32,838 bases of DNA from a bacterium (GCA_022842165.1 JALHQC010000047.1:1-32838); one strand, 5' to 3'; shown: positions 14,458 to 24,686, numbered from the stretch's first letter. Notes: a model not told the origin generated them from the sequence alone. A program made the numbers and translations.

Positions 14458-15887
14458 CCCATGCGCCCAAGCTGACTGATCCGTCCGACCTCGACGGACT
14501 GCGCCTTGCGCTTGCGGCCCTGGACCCGGATCAGCGCTTGTCACCCCTCGGCATCGCGCGGATCGAGATTTCCGCGACGGCCCATCTCCAAGTGTTGCCG
14601 GCCGTGAAGGAGGCTCTGGCCACCATCGGAAAGACAGCACCTTCCGCCGTGATGATTCTCACCGATACGACCCCCATTTTGCGGGCCGGCGAACGGCTGA
14701 GTGTGCTTGTCGAGCGCCAGATCGAGGTTGAGTTCAGCACGCGCACCATCTGCCTCGACGACGGGCATGAAAAACTTCATGCCGACGAGATGGTGCTCGC
14801 CATGGCGGCCGAAGCGGTGAAGGGAGCGGATGCCATCGTCACCATCGGTTCGGGCACCATGACGGATGTCGGCAAGATCGCCGCCGAGCGCAATGGCGGG
14901 CTTCCGCACGTCGCCGTGCAGACGGCGGCATCTGTCGACGGCTTCACCGACAATGTCTCGGTCATCCTGCGCAACGGCGTGAAGCGCACCGTGCCCTCGC
15001 GCTGGCCCACGATCGTTCTTGCCGATGTGGTGACGATCGGCGGCGCGCCGCGCGAGATGAACACCGCAGGCTTCGGCGAGGCGATCTCGCTCTTCACCGC
15101 ACCCGCGGACTGGTATCTTTCATTCCTGCTCGGCCTCGACTCCACGTTTCATCCGGCGTCTCTCGCGATGTTGCAGGCGGCGGCGGCCGAACCGCCGCAC
15201 TGGTCCGCCGGCATCGCCATGGGCGACGCCTTTGCGACATGCGAATTGACCCGGCTTCTGGCGCTGCGCGGCATCGTGTCGGGCGTGTCCGGCACGACGG
15301 CATGCCTCTCCGGCGTCGAGCATGTCATCAGCCACATGCTGGACCTTCACCACGCTGCGCGGCATGAGGCGATCGGCCTCCACGGCGCGCAGGTCGGCGT
15401 TGCGAGCCTTGTTGCATCGAAGCTCTGGCGCGAGGCGATAGAAACAGATCTCATCAGGCCCGAGCGCCTCGAGAAGTCCGATCTCGCCGCGATCGAGGCC
15501 CGCATCGCGAAGGCATTCGGCCACTTGGGCGATCCCATCGTGCAGGAATGCCAGCGCGATGCTCAAGCCAAGCACATGAAGGTCGCCAGCAACTGGGACA
15601 AGTTCGAGAATCTTGCCGCGCAATGGAAGGATCATGCCGCCAGCTTCGATAAGCTGGTGGCGCCCGCCGAAACCCTGCGAGCGGCACTCCGCGATTCAGG
15701 CGGGCCCGCTACGTTCCAGAGTCTTGAGCCCTCGATCTCGCCCCAACTCTTGCACTGGGCCGTCGCCAACTGTTTCCTCATGAGGAGCCGCTTCAATCTC
15801 GTCGATCTTCTCGACATGCTGGGCTTGTGGACGGACGACCGCATCGCCTGGGCGGTTGCGGATGTGTTGGAGGATGTCACTCAATGA
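14454..15887 (+). CDS. sn-Glycerol-1-phosphate dehydrogenase family protein (AraM/EgsA-like)
   Basis: A 477-residue enzyme of the iron/zinc-dependent dehydroquinate synthase/alcohol dehydrogenase fold, sn-glycerol-1-phosphate dehydrogenase branch. Known members interconvert dihydroxyacetone phosphate and sn-glycerol 1-phosphate with NAD(P)H, in archaeal lipid synthesis (EgsA) and in Bacillus (AraM). Visible marks: nucleotide loop IGSGTMTDVGK (131-141), TAASVDGFTDNVSV (157-170), the metal site with Glu209 (AGFGEAIS), His290/His294 (GVEHVISH) and His310 (LHGAQVGV). Relatives I recall usually have Asp where Glu209 stands. It is longer than archaeal (~350) or Bacillus (~394) enzymes, with a helical C-terminal extension from about 400. 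Its TGA overlaps the start of the next kinase (ATGA). In a catabolic operon the oxidative direction is more likely, and the true substrate may be another polyol phosphate. Confidence 0.85.
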   Translation: MTHAPKLTDPSDLDGLRLALAALDPDQRLSPLGIARIEISATAHLQVLPAVKEALATIGKTAPSAVMILTDTTPILRAGERLSVLVERQIEVEFSTRTICLDDGHEKLHADEMVLAMAAEAVKGADAIVTIGSGTMTDVGKIAAERNGGLPHVAVQTAASVDGFTDNVSVILRNGVKRTVPSRWPTIVLADVVTIGGAPREMNTAGFGEAISLFTAPADWYLSFLLGLDSTFHPASLAMLQAAAAEPPHWSAGIAMGDAFATCELTRLLALRGIVSGVSGTTACLSGVEHVISHMLDLHHAARHEAIGLHGAQVGVASLVASKLWREAIETDLIRPERLEKSDLAAIEARIAKAFGHLGDPIVQECQRDAQAKHMKVASNWDKFENLAAQWKDHAASFDKLVAPAETLRAALRDSGGPATFQSLEPSISPQLLHWAVANCFLMRSRFNLVDLLDMLGLWTDDRIAWAVADVLEDVTQ

Positions 15888-17395
15888 CTGCGGATCTCGT
15901 CATCGGCATCGACTGTTCGACGACGGCCTCGAAGGCCGTGGTGTGGGACAGGGCCGGGCGCGCAATTGCTGTCGGCCGCCGCGGCTATGGGCTCAATCAT
16001 GTGCGCTCGGGCTGGGTGGAGCAGCATGCGCCCGATTGGTGGACCGCGACCTCGGGCGCCATCGCCGAGGCCGTGGCCAAGATCGATGCCTCGCGCATTG
16101 CAGCAATCGCCATCACCCACCAGCGCGAAACCTTCGTTTGTCTTGATGACGCGAACAGGCCGATCCGCCCCGCCATCACCTGGATGGACGTGCGCGCCAC
16201 AGCGGAAGTCGAAGCCTTTGGCACGCCGCATGTTCACGAGATCACCGGCAAGCCGCCGAACCCGACGCCCGCCTGGTACAAGCTGCTATGGTTGAAACGC
16301 CACGAGCCCGATACGATCGCCCGCACGGCGCATGTCGTCGATGTCGCGGGCTACCTCGTCGAGAAGCTCACTGGCGAATGGGCCACATCCTGGGCTTGTG
16401 CCGATCCCCTGGGCCTCGTTGACCTCAGGCGTTTCGACTATGATGACGGACTTCTCGAACAGGCGGGCCTGTCGCGCGCCAAAGTCAGCCGCTTGCTTCC
16501 GCCAGGGGGAGTTGCAGGCCAGCTCCGCGGCGCAGTTGCAGCTGACCTTGGGTTGATGCCCGGCCTTCCCGTCGTGGTGGGGGCAGGCGACGGGCAATCG
16601 GCAGGGCTTGGCTGCAACGTCACCCGGCCGGGCCGCGCCTATCTCAACCTGGGAACGGGCACCGTCTCCGGCGTCTTTGCGGAAACCTACAGCCACGCAA
16701 GGGCCTACCGCACCATGGGCGGCCCCGTGCCCGGCACCTATATCCTCGAGACCTTCATCGGCGGCGGCACGCAGAACATCGTATGGTTCGTCGAACAGTT
16801 GGGCTTGCCAGCAAGCGTGGCCGGGAAAACGCAAAAACCGCCGGAGCAGCTTCTCGAGGAGGCAGCTGCCGCCGTGCCGCAAGGTGCCGGCGGACTCCTA
16901 TGCCTTCCCTACTGGACAGGCGCCATGACGCCCTACTGGGATGGCCACGCGCGGGGCGCCTTCGTCGGCCTTTCGGGCCTGCACGGCAAGGCGCACATGT
17001 ACCGCGCCGTGCTTGAGGGTATCGCGCTCGAACAGCGGCTGCTGACATCGGGCGTCGAGGCAGCGACGGGCCAGCCCGTCGATGACATTCTCATGCTGGG
17101 CGGCGGCTCGCGCAGCCCGCTTTGGTGCCAGATCATTGCCGATGTGCTGGGCCGCAGCGTCAAGCTGGTGCGGGAGCAGGAAAGCACCGCTTTGGGTGCG
17201 GGCATTCATGCCGCCGCAGCAACCGGGCTTCATGCCGACCTCCGCGCGGCGGCCGATGCGATGACGGGAATCGACAGAAGCTACGACCCCGATGAGGCAT
17301 CGCATGCGCGCTACTCCGGCATCTTCGAAGCCTATCGCAGCATCTACCCCGGGCTGAAATCCACCTTCCAGCTCATCGCCGAGAAGGCACCATGA
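15884..17395 (+). CDS. FGGY-family carbohydrate kinase (xylulokinase-like)
   Basis: A 503-residue ATP-dependent sugar kinase. It has the complete family layout: phosphate loop IGIDCSTTASKAVVWD (6-21), SGWVEQHAPDWW, the substrate strand ITHQRETFVCLD, the hinge WMDVRA, GAGDGQSAGLG with the catalytic Asp, and an adenosine loop MLGGGSRSPLWCQIIADVLG. It is more similar in style to xylulokinase than to glycerol kinase. ATG 15884 is chosen over the earlier in-frame ATG at 15827 because it overlaps the preceding stop, has AGGA upstream and starts right before the first strand. Stop and next start overlap (ATGA). As the second kinase of the operon it probably phosphorylates a ketose or polyol distinct from the product of the glpK-like gene. 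The substrate is not readable. Confidence 0.9.
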   Translation: MTADLVIGIDCSTTASKAVVWDRAGRAIAVGRRGYGLNHVRSGWVEQHAPDWWTATSGAIAEAVAKIDASRIAAIAITHQRETFVCLDDANRPIRPAITWMDVRATAEVEAFGTPHVHEITGKPPNPTPAWYKLLWLKRHEPDTIARTAHVVDVAGYLVEKLTGEWATSWACADPLGLVDLRRFDYDDGLLEQAGLSRAKVSRLLPPGGVAGQLRGAVAADLGLMPGLPVVVGAGDGQSAGLGCNVTRPGRAYLNLGTGTVSGVFAETYSHARAYRTMGGPVPGTYILETFIGGGTQNIVWFVEQLGLPASVAGKTQKPPEQLLEEAAAAVPQGAGGLLCLPYWTGAMTPYWDGHARGAFVGLSGLHGKAHMYRAVLEGIALEQRLLTSGVEAATGQPVDDILMLGGGSRSPLWCQIIADVLGRSVKLVREQESTALGAGIHAAAATGLHADLRAAADAMTGIDRSYDPDEASHARYSGIFEAYRSIYPGLKSTFQLIAEKAP

Positions 17396-18414
17396 AACGC
17401 AATTCCGCATCGGCCCTTGCCCGGAGATATTCCGCGGCCGATATCGAGCAATTGCGGCAGATGACCCGGGCCGCAAGGCTCCATCACATCCACGGCGCGC
17501 GCCAGACGGAGATCGCCGAAAAGATGGGGATTTCGCAGGCTGGCGTTTCTCGGCTTCTGCGCATGGCGGAAGAGCAGGGCATTGTCCGCTCGGTCGTCGT
17601 TCCGCCGGAGGGGCTTTACCCCGATCTCGAAGAGGCACTGATCGAGGCTTATGGGCTCGACGCGGCCTATGTGGTCGATGTCGATCCGTCCGAAGAAGGC
17701 GTCTCGCAGATCCTCGGCGCCGCGGCCGCGCGCTGTCTGACCGATGAATTCGAGGGCGGCCCCGTACTGGGCTTCACCTCGTGGAGCACCACGCTGCGCG
17801 AAATGGCCCGCCTCATGGAACCGCGCCTGAAAGGCCGGATCACAAGCGTCGTCGAAACGCTGGGCGATCTCGGCTCGCCGATGCTTCAGCACGAGGCGGA
17901 CGTTGCAACATTGCAGATGGCGCAGGCCCTGCAGGCCGAGGCAGTATTCCTGCGCGCTCCCGGCGTGATGAAAAGTGCCGCCCTCCGCGACGTGGCGTTG
18001 GCCGACATGCATATCCAGAAGGCGCTCAAGCTTCTGGACGAAGTGGACATCGTCTTCGTGGGAATTGGCCCGGCCGACTTTCACGGTCCGCTGGAAGAGA
18101 ACGATAACTTCTTCACGTCGGAGCAGCTGGCTGAAGTGCGCAAGGCCGGTGCCGTCGGTCAGCTTCACCAGCGCTTCATCAACAGCGAAGGGCTTCCCGT
18201 ACGCACGCCGCTGGATGATCTCGTGGTGGGAATCTCTCTCGACCAGTTGCGGGACGCCGGCCGGAGGATCGCTGTCGCCGGTGGTGCGGCCAAGCATGAG
18301 GCTTTGGCAGCCGCGCTGGCAGGCGAATGGATCGACGTGCTGGTGACCGATGCCGGCAGTGCAAATCACTTGCTGGCGGCAGCCAACGCCACACCAAAGA
18401 AATCGAAAGGCTGA
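17392..18414 (+). CDS. SorC-family (DeoR-like) sugar-phosphate-responsive transcription regulator
   Basis: A 340-residue regulator. An N-terminal helix-turn-helix spans about 37-58 (RQTEIAEKMGISQAGVSRLLR), followed by a SorC/CggR-type effector-binding domain of the phosphosugar isomerase fold. That domain is marked by LGFTSWSTTLREMA, VVETLGDLGSP, DIVFVGIGPADF, the GAVGQLHQRFINSEG segment and the closing AVAGGAAKHEALAAALAGEWIDVLVTD. The length matches the family (310-340). Such proteins bind phosphorylated sugars and control adjacent polyol/sugar operons; EryD of the Brucella erythritol operon is a SorC-type example in a similar kinase/dehydrogenase setting. It is fully embedded: its ATG overlaps the kinase stop and the E1 alpha gene begins three bases after its stop. 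Likely operators are the palindrome at 11209 and the repeats at 14398. Confidence 0.92.
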   Translation: MKRNSASALARRYSAADIEQLRQMTRAARLHHIHGARQTEIAEKMGISQAGVSRLLRMAEEQGIVRSVVVPPEGLYPDLEEALIEAYGLDAAYVVDVDPSEEGVSQILGAAAARCLTDEFEGGPVLGFTSWSTTLREMARLMEPRLKGRITSVVETLGDLGSPMLQHEADVATLQMAQALQAEAVFLRAPGVMKSAALRDVALADMHIQKALKLLDEVDIVFVGIGPADFHGPLEENDNFFTSEQLAEVRKAGAVGQLHQRFINSEGLPVRTPLDDLVVGISLDQLRDAGRRIAVAGGAAKHEALAAALAGEWIDVLVTDAGSANHLLAAANATPKKSKG

Positions 18415-18416
18415 AC

Positions 18417-19403
18417 ATGATACCGCCGAACGACCTTCTGCTTGAGATGCAGAAGCGCATGCTGCGCATCCGTCTCTTCGACGAGCGGGCCTCGAAAATG
18501 GTAAAGCGCGGAGAAATCCCGGGCACCGTTCACACGTCGATCGGCCAGGAAGCGCAGGTCGTCGGCGCCTGCATGGCGCTGGGCGCAAGCGACTACATGA
18601 CCGGAAACCACCGCAGCCACGGCCATCCCATCGGCAAGGGCGCAGCACTGGGCCCGCTGATGGCGGAACTTGTGGGCAAGGCCACGGGCGTATGCGGCGG
18701 CAAGGGCGGCTCCATGCATCTGGCGGATTTCAAGGTCGGAAGCCTGGGCGAATCCGGCATCGTCGGTTCCTCCATTCCGATTGCCACGGGGGCTGCATTG
18801 TCCAGCAAGGTGCTTGGCACGGGCCGCGTGTCGCTCGCCTTCTTCGGCGACGGTGCTGCCAATCAGGGCTGTCTCTACGAAGCGATGAACCTCTCCTCCG
18901 TCTGGGGCCTGCCCATCGTGTTCCTCTGCGAGAACAACCAGTATGCGCTCTCGACCCCCGCCCACACGGTGACGGCTGGGGTGATCGCCGAACGCGCCGC
19001 CGGCTTCGACATGCCGGGCGTCCGGGTCGAGGACGGTCAGGATGTTCTCAAGGTCTACGAGGCCGTGAAGACTGCGGTAGACCGCGCACGGGTTGGCCAT
19101 GGCCCAAGCCTTGTCGAGGTCATCACCTACCGCTTCAACGAGCATTCCGAAGGACTTCGTCTGGGTACGGACTATCGCAATCCGGCGGAGCGCGAAGCCT
19201 GGATGAAGCGCGATCCCGTAAAGATGTTCCGCGCCTGTCTGATTGAACGGGGCATCGCGGAAGCCTCCGTGCTGGATGCGCTTGAAGCTGACGTTGCAGC
19301 CGAAATCGAAGCTGCCGTGCAGTTCGCAGACGAGAGCGACTATCCCGAGCCTTCGGTCGCCTTCAAGGACCTTTACACCGAACCGTTCGGAGTGACCCAA
19401 TGA
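18417..19403 (+). CDS. TPP-dependent dehydrogenase E1 component, alpha subunit (acetoin dehydrogenase type)
   Basis: A 328-residue E1 alpha subunit of the acetoin/2-oxoacid dehydrogenase family. It binds thiamine diphosphate with the beta subunit encoded next. Diagnostic parts are the N-terminal MLRIRLFDERASKM helix, GNHRSHGHPIGKG with active-site His residues, GKGGSMHLAD, and the TPP motif running from GDGAANQG (144-151) to CENNQYALST (171-180). ATG 18417 is chosen because it follows the SorC stop by two bases and has AAAGG at suitable distance; the longer frame to 18327 lies inside SorC. It resembles AcoA (acetoin cleavage) more than pyruvate dehydrogenase, but the phosphorylation-loop equivalents do not settle the substrate. 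In this operon an alpha-ketol sugar or sugar phosphate is a plausible donor. Confidence 0.9.
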   Translation: MIPPNDLLLEMQKRMLRIRLFDERASKMVKRGEIPGTVHTSIGQEAQVVGACMALGASDYMTGNHRSHGHPIGKGAALGPLMAELVGKATGVCGGKGGSMHLADFKVGSLGESGIVGSSIPIATGAALSSKVLGTGRVSLAFFGDGAANQGCLYEAMNLSSVWGLPIVFLCENNQYALSTPAHTVTAGVIAERAAGFDMPGVRVEDGQDVLKVYEAVKTAVDRARVGHGPSLVEVITYRFNEHSEGLRLGTDYRNPAEREAWMKRDPVKMFRACLIERGIAEASVLDALEADVAAEIEAAVQFADESDYPEPSVAFKDLYTEPFGVTQ

Positions 19404-20413
19404 CTGTGATGAGCTTTCTGGGCGCGATCGGCGCTGCGCAGCGCGAGGCGATGGAAGCGGACTCCCGCGTCATCATCATGGGCGAGGATGTCGAGGCCAA
19501 TGTCTATGGCACCATGGGCGGCGGCAAGTCGCGCGCCGACAGGGGCGACTTCCTGCAGATGTTCGGGGCGGCCCGCATCCGCAACACGCCGATCTCGGAA
19601 GAGGTAATGGTGGGGGCGGCGGCCGGCGCGGCGATGACGGGGCTGAGGCCCATCGTCGACCTCTCCTATTCGAGCTTTCTTTACATGGCGATGGACCAGC
19701 TTGTGAACCAGGTGGCGAAGAACCGTTACATGTTCGGCGGCCAGGCCTCACTTCCTGTCGTGTTCCGTTCGGCCATGTTCTATGGCCTCAACACTGGCGC
19801 GCATCATTCGGACCGGCCCTATCCCATGTTCATGAACGTGCCGGGGCTCAAGATCATGGTGCCGGCGACACCCACCGATGCGAAGGGCCTGCTGCGTACC
19901 GCCGTCGACATGGACGACCCTGTGCTCTCCTTCGAGGCCTGCATGCTGTGGGGCCTCAAGGAAGATGTGCAGGATGGCGAGTTCCGCATTCCCTTCGGCG
20001 TCGCCCGCACGGTGCGCGAAGGAACCGACGTGACCATCGTCGGCATCGCCACGGGCGTTCACGTTGCCCTGCAGGCCGCGCAGAAGCTTGAGGCGGACGG
20101 CATCTCTGCCGAGATCATCGATCCGCGCACTATGGTACCGCTCGACTCCGATGCGATCCTGAATTCCGTCGCGCGCACCGGAAGATTGGTCATCGTCGAT
20201 CCGGCGCACACGACCTGCAGCGCGGCTGCGGAGATTTCAGCGATCGTCGCGGAGAAGGCCTTCGATTGCCTCAAGGCGCCGATCATCCGCGTGACGACGC
20301 CTGATACGCAAATCCCATTCAGTCCCGCAATCGAGAAACCACTTTATCCCGACGCCGCCAAGACCATCGCCGCCGTGATGAAGGTCATGCAGCCCAGGGC
20401 TCGAGCGGCCTGA
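19400..20413 (+). CDS. TPP-dependent dehydrogenase E1 component, beta subunit
   Basis: A 337-residue E1 beta subunit (transketolase pyrimidine-binding plus C-terminal domains), partner of the preceding alpha subunit; its ATG overlaps that gene's stop. The pyrimidine domain shows GEDVEANVYG, the NTPISEEVMVGAAAGAAMTGLRPI strand-helix with the conserved Glu that activates the cofactor, SFLYMAMDQLVNQVAK and FGGQASLPVVFR. The later part carries PGLKIMVPATPTDAKGLL and, in the C-terminal domain, DVTIVGIATG and IDPRTMVPLD. Standard E1 beta proteins are 320-350 residues. Together the pair would form an alpha2beta2 heterotetramer transferring a two-carbon or acyl unit to the lipoyl domain encoded 30 bases downstream. 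Confidence 0.92.
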   Translation: MTVMSFLGAIGAAQREAMEADSRVIIMGEDVEANVYGTMGGGKSRADRGDFLQMFGAARIRNTPISEEVMVGAAAGAAMTGLRPIVDLSYSSFLYMAMDQLVNQVAKNRYMFGGQASLPVVFRSAMFYGLNTGAHHSDRPYPMFMNVPGLKIMVPATPTDAKGLLRTAVDMDDPVLSFEACMLWGLKEDVQDGEFRIPFGVARTVREGTDVTIVGIATGVHVALQAAQKLEADGISAEIIDPRTMVPLDSDAILNSVARTGRLVIVDPAHTTCSAAAEISAIVAEKAFDCLKAPIIRVTTPDTQIPFSPAIEKPLYPDAAKTIAAVMKVMQPRARAA

Positions 20414-20443
20414 ATTATTTACACGGCAGAAGGCGAAGAACAC

Positions 20444-20686
20444 ATGGCACGCATCAAGGTTTTGCTTCCGCAATGGGGCATGGGCATGAGCGAGGGCAAG
20501 CTTGTGAAGTGGCTGAAATCCGTAGGCGATACGGTCACGGAAGATGAGCCCCTGGCCGAAATCGAGGCCGAAAAGACCTCTGAAACCCTCGAGTCCCCGG
20601 GCGCCGGAAAGATCGCCGAGATCCTGGTGAGCGAGGGCGACACGGTTCCCGTCCGCACCATCGTCGCCATCATTGAAAAAGCCTGA
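20444..20686 (+). CDS. Free-standing lipoyl-domain protein (80 residues)
   Basis: An 80-residue protein that consists only of a biotinyl/lipoyl-attachment domain. It has the LPQWGMGMSEGKLVKWLKSVGD opening of E2 lipoyl domains and the attachment hairpin EIEAEKTSETLES, with Lys44 as the modified residue, then the half-barrel repeat GKIAEILVSEGD. In ordinary complexes this domain is fused to a peripheral-subunit-binding region and an acyltransferase core; here nothing follows it, and the stop is at 20684-20686. It is therefore either a swinging carrier for a core encoded elsewhere or a stand-alone acyl/electron shuttle. A lipoate ligase-like gene two genes downstream suggests dedicated lipoylation. 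GCAGAAGGCGAAG supplies the ribosome site. Confidence 0.93.
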   Translation: MARIKVLLPQWGMGMSEGKLVKWLKSVGDTVTEDEPLAEIEAEKTSETLESPGAGKIAEILVSEGDTVPVRTIVAIIEKA

Positions 20687-20706
20687 AGCCCCGAGAGGAA
20701 TTGCAC

Positions 20707-21561
20707 ATGCCATGGACCGACCCTGCCAAGCTGATCGAGGATGCCCGCGCAGGCGGCTATGCCGTCGGCGCTTTCAACATGCATAATGTCGAGACGACCG
20801 AAGCCCTCGTCTGGGCCGCCGAGCAGGCTGAAGCTCCGGTGTTCCTGCAGGTGGGCCGCGCCATCGTTCCGCACATGGGCGTCGCCAGAGCCTTCGAGAT
20901 GACGAAGCGTGTGGCCGAGGAATCGAACGCGCAGTTCGTCATCCACCTCGATCACGGGCCCTGGGACGAATGCCTCGAGGCGATCAAGCTCGGCTTCAAC
21001 TCGATCATGTATGACGGTGCGCACCTGCCGTTTGAGGAGAACATCAGGACCACGAAACGCATCGTCGAGATCGCACATGATTTCGGCGTTCCGGTCGAGG
21101 CTGAACTCGGCAGGATTCCCGATGTCGGCGAGAGCGTAAACTGGCCGGACTATTATACCGATGTGGATGAAGCGAAGCGCTTCGTCGGGGAGACGGGTGT
21201 CGACTATCTGGCGATCTCGGTGGGGATCGTCCATGGCGTCATTCCGGGTTTGAAGCCCGAGCCGCTGGCAATCGGGCGGACGCTGGAAATCCGCGATGCC
21301 GTGGGCATTCCGCTGGTGCTGCATGGCGCATCGGGTATTCCAGAGGATGAGGTGCGCGCCGCCATGAAGGCGGGCGTCCACAAGTTCAATGCCGATACCG
21401 ATCTCCGCCACGCCTTTCGCGCAGGGATCGAAGCCGTCTGGTCGAAAGGTGACTATCAGCTCGAAGAGGCGATGGCCGAAGGGCGCACCCGCATGGTGGC
21501 GGCGACCATCGAGAAGATGAAGCTCTATGGCTGCGCCGGAAAGGCGCGCGGCAAGGCGTGA
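20707..21561 (+). CDS. Class II (zinc) ketose-bisphosphate aldolase, FBA/GatY-like
   Basis: A 284-residue zinc-dependent aldolase of the fructose-/tagatose-bisphosphate family. These enzymes cleave a ketose 1-phosphate or 1,6-bisphosphate to dihydroxyacetone phosphate and an aldehyde. Visible active-site elements: IHLDHGPWDE with catalytic Asp82 and zinc ligand His83, VEAELGRI with Glu131/Glu133, GIVHGVIPG with His176, LHGASGIP with His206, and FNADTDLR with the phosphate-binding Asn228. A first-strand GAFNMHNVE is also typical. ATG 20707 follows GAGAGGAA at normal spacing; an in-frame TTG at 20701 sits too close to that site. The start is 20 bases after the lipoyl gene. Its DHAP product is the same as that of both glycerol-phosphate dehydrogenases in the operon, which ties the gene set together. 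Confidence 0.92.
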   Translation: MPWTDPAKLIEDARAGGYAVGAFNMHNVETTEALVWAAEQAEAPVFLQVGRAIVPHMGVARAFEMTKRVAEESNAQFVIHLDHGPWDECLEAIKLGFNSIMYDGAHLPFEENIRTTKRIVEIAHDFGVPVEAELGRIPDVGESVNWPDYYTDVDEAKRFVGETGVDYLAISVGIVHGVIPGLKPEPLAIGRTLEIRDAVGIPLVLHGASGIPEDEVRAAMKAGVHKFNADTDLRHAFRAGIEAVWSKGDYQLEEAMAEGRTRMVAATIEKMKLYGCAGKARGKA

Positions 21562-22283
21562 TGCAGGCGTTTGGTGGCCCGGTTCATGTCTTCTGCGGCG
21601 ACAAAGAGGATGGAACGTCCTTTCTGTTGCCTGTGGAGGACATGGAACGGGTGCGCCAGCTTCTGGCCGGCGTGAACGGCAGCAGGAACGGAAGCCTCCG
21701 CATCTACAGGCCACAGCCGACCGCGGCCTTTTCGCCGCGCGATACGACGCTTCCTTCTTATACCAACTCGGCGGAGGCCATGCGCGCGCTCGGTTTCACA
21801 CCCGTCGAACGCCGCGCCGGCGGGCAGCTTGCGGCCTATGACCGGAGCACGCTGGTGATCGACCTTGTCGCCTATCATCCCGATCCTCGCCCCGGCGTCA
21901 TCGCGCGCTTTCAGCTGCTGGCTGAAGCGATAGCTGGCGTCCTCCGCAGCTTTTCGATCGATGCACGCGTGGGCGCCGTGCCCGGCGAATATTGCCCCGG
22001 CAGCTACAGCGTCAATGCGGGAGGCCGCGTCAAGCTCGCCGGCCTTGCCCAGCGCATCGGTCGTCACGGTTTTCATCTGGGCGCAGTGATCGCCGTGGAA
22101 GAATCGGGTGCCGTCAGAAATGCTATTGCAGAGGCCTATCGCATCCTCGGCTTCAGCTTCGATCCGGATAGCTTCGGAGCGATTGGCAGCAAGGCAGCCG
22201 GAACGGATTTTTCATCTCTGCGACACGCGCTGTTGACGGCAATCGCGCCGCTTGCTTCCGCAAAAGAGCAGGGCGGCGTTTGA
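21561..22283 (+). CDS. LplA-like lipoate/octanoate-protein ligase
   Basis: A 240-residue protein that I assign to the biotin/lipoate A/B ligase superfamily. The evidence is LRIYRPQPTAAFSPRDT, RRAGGQLAAYDRSTLVIDL (the equivalent of the RRxSGG substrate loop), the GEYCPGSYSVN stretch and VKLAGLAQRIGRHGFHLGAVIAVE, where Lys158 matches the conserved lysine of LplA enzymes. It is diverged: the second Gly-rich loop reads AGGQLAA rather than SGGGAV. ATG 21561 shares one base with the aldolase stop; GTG 21558 is an alternative. As the last gene of the operon it would attach lipoate or octanoate to the 80-residue lipoyl protein. There is no LplA accessory C-terminal domain, a feature shared with split or short ligases. 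Confidence 0.8.
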   Translation: MQAFGGPVHVFCGDKEDGTSFLLPVEDMERVRQLLAGVNGSRNGSLRIYRPQPTAAFSPRDTTLPSYTNSAEAMRALGFTPVERRAGGQLAAYDRSTLVIDLVAYHPDPRPGVIARFQLLAEAIAGVLRSFSIDARVGAVPGEYCPGSYSVNAGGRVKLAGLAQRIGRHGFHLGAVIAVEESGAVRNAIAEAYRILGFSFDPDSFGAIGSKAAGTDFSSLRHALLTAIAPLASAKEQGGV

Positions 22284-22295
22284 CGCGCCGCCCTG
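22269..22295. terminator. Hairpin spanning the stop codon of the lipoate ligase gene
   Basis: CAGGGCGGCG (22269-22278) and CGCCGCCCTG (22286-22295) form a perfect ten-base GC-rich stem with a seven-base loop containing the stop codon (22281-22283). It ends the long operon and faces the convergent katG gene ending at 22328. No T tract is visible. Confidence 0.6.
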
Positions 22296-22327
22296 GATGA
22301 TGTTGCGAGGATGTGTGCCTTGACGGT

Positions 22328-24684
<2,357 letters not shown>

Positions 24685-24686
<2 letters not shown>

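Noticed and set aside
11251..18414. Interpretation as a Brucella-type erythritol (eryABCD) operon.
   Set aside because: Kinase, FAD dehydrogenase and SorC regulator are shared, but there is no eryC-type isomerase, and the gene order and the G1P dehydrogenase, E1, lipoyl and aldolase genes do not fit.
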